A DNA stretch of 64,000 nucleotides. Origin: Cupriavidus necator N-1. Lineage in GTDB: Bacteria > Pseudomonadota > Gammaproteobacteria > Burkholderiales > Burkholderiaceae. Location: contig NC_015726.1 in assembly GCF_000219215.1 (NCBI RefSeq), forward strand, positions 2,294,001 through 2,358,000, given 5' to 3'. This document shows, one piece after another, positions 29,277 to 37,371 of this stretch (positions are counted from its first letter, which is position 1; each line of letters opens with the position of its first letter). The notes under the pieces are model-generated. The model did not search any database. It was not told the origin of the DNA and saw only the letters and a program-made list of their open reading frames with translations. The position numbers and the translations under genes are program-made.

Positions 29277-30176
29277 TCAGGAATTTTCGATGCGGCGTAC
29301 GTCGGTCGGCGCCAGGTCGATGACGTCGCCGTCAGGCGCCGGCTTGCCCGGCTGAGGCGCCGGCGGCTGGGCCGGCACCGCCGCGCGCTCGGCCCGCAGC
29401 TGCGCCAGCGCGCGCAGGCAGAAGTGGCCGAACCACAGCGCCGAGAAGATAAAGATCAGCACATAGAGCCACAGCGTGCCGGCCAGCACGAACGGGAACA
29501 GGAAGATCACTGCCGCCGACGACACCCACAGCAGCGTCGGCGCCGAGCCCAGCAGCCCGACCGCCACCCCGATCACCAGCAGCGGCGTGCGATGACGCCG
29601 CACCAGCGTCTTGCGCTCTTCGGCGCTGGCGTGGTCGGCGAGCGCGTCATACGTCATCACGCGATAGGTCAGCCAGCCCCACAGCACCGGCGGGATCAGC
29701 GCAAAGAACGGCGGGATCAGCCACAGCGGCAGCGTCACCAGCACCAGCACCAGGAACACCAGCGTGCTGCCCAGCGACTGGAACACGCTGCCCAGGATGC
29801 TGCCGCCATGGGCCTTGGCCAGGTCCGGGTAGCTGCGCTCCAGGTGGCGCACCACCGCCGGCACCGAGAACACGCCGATAAACATCAGCATCGAGGCAAT
29901 CACCAGCGGGATCGCCAACGCCGCCACGAACAGCGGCGCCACGATGGCGCGCATCGATTGCAGGCCGAACCAGTCGAGCGCGCTGTAGATCCAGCTGGTC
30001 AGGATGGAGGTTTCCAGGAAGCTGCGCGTGGCACCCATGATGGGGTCCCAGCCCCACCAGAGCAGGCCGCCCCACAGCAGCGTGGCCAGGACGAAAGGCA
30101 GCACGGTCAGCATCAGCATGCGGGGATGCAGCTGGCTGACCAGCGCGCGGCCAAACGAGCGGAAGATATCGTTCAT
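29277..30176 (-). CDS. EI24/CysZ-like membrane protein
   Basis: 299 aa, with four or more hydrophobic segments (about residues 22-45, 75-110, 140-165 and 215-255). The loop PAVVRHLERSYPDLAKAHGGS and overall layout match the EI24 (PF07264) family that includes the sulfate transporter CysZ. CysZ function cannot be assumed. The ATG at 30176 (MNDIFRSFGRALVSQLHPRM) suits the family; an upstream start at 30269 is rejected. It has no clear ribosome site. The C-terminal tail is Pro/Ala rich. Confidence 0.8.
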   Translation of the reverse strand: MNDIFRSFGRALVSQLHPRMLMLTVLPFVLATLLWGGLLWWGWDPIMGATRSFLETSILTSWIYSALDWFGLQSMRAIVAPLFVAALAIPLVIASMLMFIGVFSVPAVVRHLERSYPDLAKAHGGSILGSVFQSLGSTLVFLVLVLVTLPLWLIPPFFALIPPVLWGWLTYRVMTYDALADHASAEERKTLVRRHRTPLLVIGVAVGLLGSAPTLLWVSSAAVIFLFPFVLAGTLWLYVLIFIFSALWFGHFCLRALAQLRAERAAVPAQPPAPQPGKPAPDGDVIDLAPTDVRRIENS

Positions 30177-30305
30177 GCAGTCGAAGGCAAACAGGAGGAA
30201 AGGCGCCGGGCGCGGCAGAAGTCCGACTGGGCCGGACCGGCGGCAACCCGAAACACTAGCATACGCCACTTGCCGCCGCGGCGGACTGCCTCCAGACCCG
30301 CTGGT

Positions 30306-31280
30306 TCAGCGCAGCCGCAGCAGCCGCTTGATGCCGTACCACTGATGCGCCAGGAAGCCCGCACCGTAGTCGTGGCCCTTGCCCAGCGGCGGCGGCAGCT
30401 GGTCGCGGATGCCGGTCGGATGGTAGGTCTCGGTGAAGACCGCGGTGCCGAACAGCATGTCCCACCACGGGAAGATCACGCCGTAGTTGCAGCCGCCCAG
30501 CCTGGACGGTGCGCCTTCGGCCTCATGGCCGATGCCCACGGCGTGGTGGGTACGGTGAAAGCGCGGCGAGATCAGCAGCCGCTCGCCGATGGCGCCGAAG
30601 TTCAGCCGCACATTGGCATGCTGCAGGCTCTGCAGCAGCTGCGACAACGCCACCAGCAGCACGTACTGCGACGGCTCCACGCCCACGCCCAGCGCCACCA
30701 GCGCGAACACCAGATCGCGCAGCATGTCGTCCAGCAGGTGGTTGCGGTTGTCGCTCCACAGCGTCATCTGGCGCTGGCTGTGGTGCACCGCATGCAGGTG
30801 CCACCACCAGCGGAACGAATGCGACAGCCGGTGGTACCAGTAGTCGAGGATGTCGAACAGCAGCAGGTAGACAAAGAAGCTGACCAGCGGCACCGAGGTC
30901 ACGCCCGGCCACCAGTCTTCCACATTGATGCGGTGCCAGCCCATCAGCCGCAGGTCGCCTTCCAGGGCGTCGGTCAGCGGCGCCAGCAGGAAGAACATGG
31001 CCAGCCGGAACAGCCCGAGCCGGTGGATCACCGTGTAGAAAATATCGGTGCGGATGGCGGCGCGGTCGGATACCGGCTCGACCGGGCGCCATTTCTCCAG
31101 CGGCCCCAGGATCAATGCCATCACCACGATCTGCACCAGGCCCACCAGCAGCCATTCGGTGCCGGTGAAGGCTTCCTCGGCATAGCGGCCAAACCCGAGG
31201 TCGTAGACCACGGGCAGCACCACGTCCTGGAACAGCGTGCCCTCAACCTGGCCAATCCAGCCGTTCAGCGTCTCCCACAT
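30306..31280 (-). CDS. Fatty acid hydroxylase/sterol desaturase-family membrane enzyme
   Basis: 324 aa with several membrane helices. The three histidine clusters of the di-iron FAH superfamily are present: HRLSH (near residue 147), HAVHHS (near 160) and HRTHH (near 245). These bind two irons for O2-dependent hydroxylation or desaturation of a lipid. The substrate is unknown; hopanoids, ornithine lipids and fatty acids are candidates. The ATG shares an A with the stop codon of the deacetylase (TAATG at 31278-31282), implying coupling. Confidence 0.87.
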   Translation of the reverse strand: MWETLNGWIGQVEGTLFQDVVLPVVYDLGFGRYAEEAFTGTEWLLVGLVQIVVMALILGPLEKWRPVEPVSDRAAIRTDIFYTVIHRLGLFRLAMFFLLAPLTDALEGDLRLMGWHRINVEDWWPGVTSVPLVSFFVYLLLFDILDYWYHRLSHSFRWWWHLHAVHHSQRQMTLWSDNRNHLLDDMLRDLVFALVALGVGVEPSQYVLLVALSQLLQSLQHANVRLNFGAIGERLLISPRFHRTHHAVGIGHEAEGAPSRLGGCNYGVIFPWWDMLFGTAVFTETYHPTGIRDQLPPPLGKGHDYGAGFLAHQWYGIKRLLRLR

Positions 31281-32140
31281 TACCGCCTGCCCTCCTTTTG
31301 TCCCACCGCCTGCGGCATGGCGATCCAGTCGCGGTAGGCCGGGTGCTCGCGCAGCGTCGCGAAACAGAATCCCTTGCGCTCAAGACCGGCGAGCAGCGGC
31401 TCCAGCACGCCAGGCGCCCACGGATCCTTGCGCGACCAGATGCCCAGGTGCGCCATGGTGATATCGCCGTCGCGCAGGTTGGCCAGCGCGCGCTCCAGCA
31501 GCGCCGCGTTGGGATAGCGGTCGGACGACAGCTCATCGCCCAGGAACCCCGCCGGCGCCCAGCCGACGTGGCGGAAGCCGCACTGTTCGGCCCATTGCAC
31601 CGTCTGCGGTGCGGTGCGCCCGCCCGGGGCGCGCCACAGCGGCACCATGGCGGCGCCGGTCATGGCATGGAAAGCGTCGGCGCTGCGCCGCAGCTCCTGG
31701 CAGAAGCCGACCGCGTCCATGGCCATGTCCTTGCCCGCCTGCGCGCCGAACTGCGGCCGCATGGTCACATGGCCGGCGCGCACGCTGCGCAGGTAGACAT
31801 GGTCGAAGGTATGCGTGCCGAAGGCGTGGCCGTCGGCCACCAGCGTCTTCCAGTATGGCGCCCAGGCTGGGTCCAGCGAGCTGTCCTGGCGCACGGTCGG
31901 CTCATTGGCCAGGAAGAAGGTGGCGCGGATATGGTGGCGGCGCAGCGTGTCGGCGATCAGCTGCGCCTGGCTCATGCTGCCGGTGTCGAAGGTCAGGTAG
32001 AGCGTGCCGGCCGGGCACGCCTTGGCGGCAGGCTGGGCGGCATCAGCCGCCTGCAGCGCGGACGGCAGGCCGCAGGCAAGCGCCAGCGCGGCCAGCAGCT
32101 TGCCCAGCCGTCCGGATCGCGATGCCCTGGTGTCGTCCAT
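31280..32140 (-). CDS. Polysaccharide deacetylase-like secreted protein
   Basis: 286 aa. A signal peptide with hydrophobic core LLAALALACGLPSA is predicted to end near residue 32. NodB-type motifs follow: TFDTGS (D52), HTFDH (110-114) and RAPGG (170-174). Standard NodB enzymes have TFDDG, where the second Asp is a metal ligand; here it is Thr53. HTxxH and the late histidine (MAHLGI) are kept. It may use a changed metal site or have changed activity. It starts 18 bp after the beta-propeller gene and overlaps the desaturase start. Confidence 0.82.
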   Translation of the reverse strand: MDDTRASRSGRLGKLLAALALACGLPSALQAADAAQPAAKACPAGTLYLTFDTGSMSQAQLIADTLRRHHIRATFFLANEPTVRQDSSLDPAWAPYWKTLVADGHAFGTHTFDHVYLRSVRAGHVTMRPQFGAQAGKDMAMDAVGFCQELRRSADAFHAMTGAAMVPLWRAPGGRTAPQTVQWAEQCGFRHVGWAPAGFLGDELSSDRYPNAALLERALANLRDGDITMAHLGIWSRKDPWAPGVLEPLLAGLERKGFCFATLREHPAYRDWIAMPQAVGQKEGRR

Positions 32141-32158
32141 GGTCCCTGCCCTGCCTAG

Positions 32159-33157
32159 TCAATACAGCGGCGCGCGCGTGCGGAAATAGATGCCGTGCGG
32201 CGAGCGCCCGACGCGCACGGTCTTGACCAGCTTGCGGCTGGCCACGTCGACCAGGCCGACCGAGCGCGCCCAGCGGAAGGTTACCCACAGCGTCTTGCCG
32301 TCGGCGGTCAGCTCCATGTCGTCCGGGCCCGGCGGCAGGCCGGTGATATCGCCGACCTTGGTCAGCGTCTGCTGGTCGATGATGCTGATGCTGCCGGTGA
32401 CCCGGTTGCTGAGGAACAGATGGCGCTTGTCGCCGACCGCGCGGAAGTTGTGCGCGCCCTTGCCGGTCTGGATCTGCTTGACCACCGAGCGCGTGCGCCA
32501 GTCGATCACGGCCACGTAGTCGGCCCCGGTCATGCCGACCAGCAGGTATTTCTGGTCGGGCGTGACCCAGATGCCCGCCGGCGCCGAGCCGGTTTCCATG
32601 CGCCACATCACGTTCTGCGTGACCAGGTCGATGGCTACCACCTCATTGGAGTCCTGCAGCGTGATGAAGGCGATGCGGCTGTCGGCGGTAAAGGCGATAT
32701 GGCTCGGGGTCTTGGCCAGCGGGAACTGCTTGGCCAGCTTCAGCGCCTTGCCGTCCCAGCGGTATAGGTCGACACGGTCGAGCCGGTTGCCGGTGGCGAC
32801 AAACCACTTCTGATCCGGCGAGAAGCCGATCTGGTACGGGTCGTCGACATTGGGCACGCGCTGCTGGACCTTGCCCGAGACCGGGTCCAGGAACACCAGG
32901 TCATTGCCGACCGCGTTGGCAATGATCAGCGACTTGTCGTCTGGCGTGGCGATCAGGTGGTGCGGTTCCTTGCCGATCGGGAAGGTCTCCAGCACCTTCT
33001 GGGTATCCTTGTCGATCAGCGTGACGGTTGCATCACCCGAATTCAGAATCACCACCACTTCCGCCGATGCCGGTGCGGCCAGCAGGCCCAGCGCCAGGGC
33101 GCCCACCGTGAAACCACCAGCTACAACACGACGCAATGCGAACTGCAGCGCAAACAT
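32159..33157 (-). CDS. Secreted YVTN-type beta-propeller protein
   Basis: 332 aa with a signal peptide (cleavage near ASA-EVVV at residue 32). The rest is a run of about seven 40-residue repeats with the pattern (V/I)xxIDxxTxKVxxxIxxG..P, for example TLIDKDTQKVLETFPIG and VIDWRTRSVVKQIQTG. This is the YVTN/PQQ-like beta-propeller family of periplasmic proteins. No enzyme residues are evident, so it may bind another protein or a polymer. It heads an operon with the deacetylase and desaturase genes. TAGAAT at 33188-33193 may be its -10. Confidence 0.85.
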   Translation of the reverse strand: MFALQFALRRVVAGGFTVGALALGLLAAPASAEVVVILNSGDATVTLIDKDTQKVLETFPIGKEPHHLIATPDDKSLIIANAVGNDLVFLDPVSGKVQQRVPNVDDPYQIGFSPDQKWFVATGNRLDRVDLYRWDGKALKLAKQFPLAKTPSHIAFTADSRIAFITLQDSNEVVAIDLVTQNVMWRMETGSAPAGIWVTPDQKYLLVGMTGADYVAVIDWRTRSVVKQIQTGKGAHNFRAVGDKRHLFLSNRVTGSISIIDQQTLTKVGDITGLPPGPDDMELTADGKTLWVTFRWARSVGLVDVASRKLVKTVRVGRSPHGIYFRTRAPLY

Positions 33158-33310
33158 AAAACCCGCCAGAAGAAGACTGAACCGGCGATTCTAACGGTTG
33201 AGCATGAGAATCCGCTGACAGCCCGACTGATGCCCATCAAGATTTTGGCAGATTGTTGCGCCGGAGCGACCATTTGCGGTTCGCCGCGGCATTCCGCCCC
33301 GCGCCGGCGC

Positions 33311-36300
33311 TCAGCGCTGCATCGATTCCCACACTTTCTGCAGCCGCTTGACCGACATCGGCACCGGTGTACGCAGCTCCTGGGCGAACAGCGCGATGCG
33401 CAGTTCCTCCAGCATCCAGCGGAATTCCTCCAGCCGCGCGTCCTCGCCGCCGCGGCCCTGGGTGCGCAGCTGCTTTTCGGCCCGCTGCCACTGCTGCACC
33501 AGCGGCGCCATCTCCTGCGTGCGCTGCGTGTCGCGCGCCGGGTCGCCCTTGAGCTTGTCCACCCGCATGGCGATGCCCTTCAGGTAGCGCGGGAAATGGA
33601 CCAGCTGCGTGTACGGGGTCTCGTCGACAAAGCGCTTGCCCATCAGCCGCCCGAGCTGCGCTTCCATGTCCGCATGGGGCCCGGCGAACGGCTTGGCCTG
33701 CAGCAGCTTGCGCGGCAGCCCGGCGTACTCGGCCAGGATGGTCCCCACCAGCCGCGCGATCTCCTGCGCCAGCAGCGACAGCCGGGTGCGGCCCTCGTCC
33801 TTGCGCGCATTGAACTCGGCCTCGTTGCGCGGCAGCGGCGCCTGCATGCAGGCACGCTCCAGCGCCAGCATCACGATCTGCTCGCGCAGCATCTCCTGCG
33901 TGCCCAGCGTCATGTACTGCATCGCCATCTGCTGCAGGCCCGGGATGTTCTTCTCGATGAACTTGACCTGCTCGCGCAGCTGCAGCGCAAACAGCCGGCC
34001 CAGCCCCAGGTGGTGGACGCGGGCGGCTTCCTGCGGGTCGTCGAAGACTTCCACGTCGCAGTGCGTGCCGCGGTCGACCAGCGCGGGGTAGCCGAACAGG
34101 GTCTGGCTGCCCTTGCGGATCTCCAGCAGCTCGGGCAGCTCACCGAAGGTCCACCCGGTCAGGCCCTCGTACTTGCCGGGCTCGGCCGCGGCCAGCGGCG
34201 CCGCCTGCTCCGGGGCCAGGGTTGCCGCCTGTGCCGCGGCTTGCGCGGCCACCCGCTGGAACGACTGCTGCGCCTGCCCGCCCAGCTCGGCGCGCAACTG
34301 GGCCAGGTTGCGGCCCATCTCAAGCTGGCGGCCGTGCTCGTCGACCACCTTGAAGTTCATCGTATGGTGCGCGGGCAGCGTTTCCAGCTTGAAGTCGGCC
34401 CGCTTGACCATGGTGCCGGTCTGCTCGCGGATATCGGCAATCAGCACATCCAGCAGCTCGCCCTCGCCAAGCGGCTGGCGCGCGACAAAGCCCGCGGCAT
34501 ACTCCGGCAGCGGTACACAGTGGCGGCGCAGCTTCTGCGGCAGCGACTTGAGCAGCAGGTGCACCTTCTCCCTGATCATGCCCGGCACCAGCCAGTCGGC
34601 GCGCTCCTGGCGCACCTGGTTGAGTGCGTACAGCGGCACGGTCAGGGTCACGCCGTCGCGGTGGCTGCCTGGCTCGAAGTGGTAGGTCAGCCCCATGCCC
34701 ACCCCGGCCACGTTCATGGTCTTGGGGAACAGGTCGGTGGTGATGCCGGCCGCCTCGTGCCGCATCAGCTCGTCGCGGTTCAGGTACAGCAGCTTGCGGT
34801 CCCTGACGCTCTCGGCCTGGTACCACTGCTCGAAGGTGGCCTGCTGGCAGATGTCGGCGGGAATCGCGCGATCGTAGAAGGCGTAGATCAGTTCGTCGTC
34901 GACCAGCACGTCCTGGCGGCGCGACTTGTGCTCCAGGTTCTCGATCTCGCGCACCAGGCGCTGGTTGTGCGCATAGAACGGCAGGCGCGTATCGAACTCG
35001 CCCTCGACCAGCGCGCGGCGGATAAAGATCTCGCGCGCTTCCTGCGGGTTCATCGGGCCGTAATGCACGCGGCGGTGCTGGTAGACCACCAGCCCGTACA
35101 GCGTGGCGCGCTCCAGCGCCAGTACCTGGCCCGCCTTCTTTTCCCAGTGCGGATCGCTCCAGCTGACCTTGAGCAGGTGGCGGCCCACCTGTTCCAGCCA
35201 TTCCGGCTCGATGCGCGCCAGCGTGCGCGCGAACAGCCGGCTGGTCTCGACCAGCTCGGCCGCGACAATCCAGCGCCCGACCTTGCGCGCGATCAGCGAG
35301 CCCGGCCACAGGTGGAACTTGATGCCGCGCGCGCCCAGGTATTCGCGGCCCTTGCCGTCGCCATCCTCGATGCGGCAGCCGACATTGCCCAGCAGGCCGG
35401 TCAGCAGCGCCTTGTGCACCTGCTCATAGGTGGGCTCGCTGTCATTCAAGCGCCAGCCCTGCTCGGTCACCGTGGTCAGCAGCTGCGAATGCACGTCGCG
35501 CCACTCGCGCAGCCGCAGGTGCGACAGGAAGTGGGCGCGGCACTGGTCCTGCAGCTGGCGGTTGGACTTCTTGTGCGCGACCGCATCCTCGAACCACTTC
35601 CACAGCCTGACCCAGCCCAGGAACTCGGACTTCTCGTCCATGAACTTGCGATGCGCCTGATCGGCGGCTTCCTGCGCCTCCTGCGGGCGGTCGCGCGGGT
35701 CCTGCACCGACAGCGCGCTGGCGATGACCAGCACCTCGCGCAGGCACTGGTGCTCGCGCGCGGCCAGGATCATGCGCGCCACGCGCGGGTCCAGCGGCAG
35801 CTTGGCCAGCTGGCGCCCGGTGCCGGTAAGCTGGTTGGCGTCGTCGACCGCGCCCAGTTCCTGCAGCAGCTGGTAGCCGTCCGCGACGGCGCGGCCCAGC
35901 GGCGGCTCGATAAACGGGAACGACTCGATCTCGGTCAGCCGCAGCGCCTTCATGCGCAGGATCACCGCGGCCAGCGACGAGCGCAGGATCTCGGGGTCGG
36001 TAAAGCGCGGACGGCCGGTGAAATCGGACTCCTCATACAGCCGGATGCACACGCCGTTGGCAACCCGACCGCAACGGCCGGCGCGCTGGTTGGCAGCGGC
36101 CTGCGAGATCGACTCGACCTGCAGTTGCTCGACCTTGTTGCGGTACGAGTAGCGCTTGACCCGCGCCAGCCCGGTATCGACCACGTAGCGGATGCCCGGC
36201 ACCGTCAGCGAGGTTTCGGCGACGTTGGTCGCCAGCACGATGCGCCGTGCGTTGGACGGCTTGAACACCCGCTCCTGCTCCTGCACCGACAGCCGCGCAA

Positions 36301-37348
36301 ACAGCGGCAGGATCTCGGTATGCGGCGGGTGGTGCTTGCGCAGCGCCTCGGCGGCTTCGCGGATCTCGCGCTCGCCGGGCAGGAAGACCAGCACATCGCC
36401 GGGGCCGACGCGGCACAGCTCGTCGACGGCCTCGACAATGCCATCGTACAGGTCGCGCTCGCGTGCCTGCGGGCTGCGCGGCGCGCCCGCGGGCACGTCC
36501 TCGGTGATCGGACGGTAGCGCACTTCCACCGGGTACAAGCGGCCGCTGACCTCGATCACCGGCGCCGGCTTGTCGCCCGCGGCGAAATGCTGGGCAAAGC
36601 GCTGGGCATCGATGGTGGCCGAGGTGATGATCACCTTCAGGTCCGGGCGCTTTGGCAGGATCTGGCGCAGGTAGCCGATCAGGAAGTCGATGTTCAGGCT
36701 GCGCTCGTGCGCCTCATCGATGATCAGCGTGTCATAGGCGCGCAGCAGCGGATCGTTCTGGGTCTCGGCCAGCAGGATGCCGTCGGTCATCAGCTTGACC
36801 GACGCCCCCGACGACATGGTGTCATTGAAACGCACCTGGTAGCCCACGTGCTCGCCCAGCGGCGTGCCGATTTCCTGCGCGATGCGCTTGGCGGTCGAGG
36901 TCGCGGCGATGCGCCGCGGCTGGGTGTGGCCGATCAGCCCCCCACCCTCGCGCCCCGGGCCGCGCCCGATCGACAGGCAGATCTTGGGCAGCTGGGTGGT
37001 CTTGCCCGAGCCGGTCTCGCCCGAGACGATCACCACCTGGTTGGCCAGCAGCGCCGCGGCGATCTCGTCGCGACGGCCGGAGACCGGCAGGGCCTCCGGG
37101 AAGGTGATGGGCGGCAGCGGGTTGACCGGCCTTGGCGCACGCGGCGGCCGCGGCTCGCGGGGACCGCGTGGCGGGCGCTGCCCGGCCTCACCGGCCGGCC
37201 GGGCAGCGGCTGGCTGCGGACGGACGTCCGACTTCCTGACCGGGCCTGGGGCCGGCCGGGACTGGGTTGGGGAGGCGGACTGACCGGCACCGGCGCGCTG
37301 GCTCGGCGCGGCGGGTGGTTTAGGCTTGACGGGGCGTTGTTCTGACAT
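33311..37348 (-). CDS. hrpA: ATP-dependent RNA helicase HrpA
   Basis: 1345 aa DEAH-box helicase, close to the usual length of about 1300. It resolves stalled ribosomes and unwinds RNA. Walker A is GETGSGKTTQL (residues 110-120), the DEAH box is LIIDEAHERSLN, and motif VI is QRAGRCGRV. A large C-terminal HrpA-specific region (DUF3418-like) follows. The first 85 residues are a basic Pro/Ala/Arg-rich tail not found in short family members. The ATG at 37348 is only 8 bases from a -10 box, with no ribosome site, so its mRNA may be nearly leaderless. It diverges from argA across 23 bp. Confidence 0.95.
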   Translation of the reverse strand: MSEQRPVKPKPPAAPSQRAGAGQSASPTQSRPAPGPVRKSDVRPQPAAARPAGEAGQRPPRGPREPRPPRAPRPVNPLPPITFPEALPVSGRRDEIAAALLANQVVIVSGETGSGKTTQLPKICLSIGRGPGREGGGLIGHTQPRRIAATSTAKRIAQEIGTPLGEHVGYQVRFNDTMSSGASVKLMTDGILLAETQNDPLLRAYDTLIIDEAHERSLNIDFLIGYLRQILPKRPDLKVIITSATIDAQRFAQHFAAGDKPAPVIEVSGRLYPVEVRYRPITEDVPAGAPRSPQARERDLYDGIVEAVDELCRVGPGDVLVFLPGEREIREAAEALRKHHPPHTEILPLFARLSVQEQERVFKPSNARRIVLATNVAETSLTVPGIRYVVDTGLARVKRYSYRNKVEQLQVESISQAAANQRAGRCGRVANGVCIRLYEESDFTGRPRFTDPEILRSSLAAVILRMKALRLTEIESFPFIEPPLGRAVADGYQLLQELGAVDDANQLTGTGRQLAKLPLDPRVARMILAAREHQCLREVLVIASALSVQDPRDRPQEAQEAADQAHRKFMDEKSEFLGWVRLWKWFEDAVAHKKSNRQLQDQCRAHFLSHLRLREWRDVHSQLLTTVTEQGWRLNDSEPTYEQVHKALLTGLLGNVGCRIEDGDGKGREYLGARGIKFHLWPGSLIARKVGRWIVAAELVETSRLFARTLARIEPEWLEQVGRHLLKVSWSDPHWEKKAGQVLALERATLYGLVVYQHRRVHYGPMNPQEAREIFIRRALVEGEFDTRLPFYAHNQRLVREIENLEHKSRRQDVLVDDELIYAFYDRAIPADICQQATFEQWYQAESVRDRKLLYLNRDELMRHEAAGITTDLFPKTMNVAGVGMGLTYHFEPGSHRDGVTLTVPLYALNQVRQERADWLVPGMIREKVHLLLKSLPQKLRRHCVPLPEYAAGFVARQPLGEGELLDVLIADIREQTGTMVKRADFKLETLPAHHTMNFKVVDEHGRQLEMGRNLAQLRAELGGQAQQSFQRVAAQAAAQAATLAPEQAAPLAAAEPGKYEGLTGWTFGELPELLEIRKGSQTLFGYPALVDRGTHCDVEVFDDPQEAARVHHLGLGRLFALQLREQVKFIEKNIPGLQQMAMQYMTLGTQEMLREQIVMLALERACMQAPLPRNEAEFNARKDEGRTRLSLLAQEIARLVGTILAEYAGLPRKLLQAKPFAGPHADMEAQLGRLMGKRFVDETPYTQLVHFPRYLKGIAMRVDKLKGDPARDTQRTQEMAPLVQQWQRAEKQLRTQGRGGEDARLEEFRWMLEELRIALFAQELRTPVPMSVKRLQKVWESMQR

Positions 37349-37366
37349 TGGCCGGGATTATAATCC
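37337..37366. promoter_or_regulatory. Symmetric shared promoter of hrpA and argA
   Basis: GGATTATAATCC (37355-37366) is a perfect 12-bp palindrome containing TATAAT on both strands (plus 37359-37364, minus 37357-37362). Predicted starts are about 37371 (argA, ATG at 37372) and 37350 (hrpA, ATG at 37348). TTGTTC (37337-37342) is a weak plus-strand -35 at 16 bp. Confidence 0.75.
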
Positions 37367-37371
37367 GCGGG

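Noticed and set aside
32957..37345. A 1462-codon plus-strand frame antisense to hrpA.
   Set aside because: The opposite strand encodes a full-length HrpA with all helicase motifs; the antisense product is Arg/Gln/His rich with no recognisable fold.
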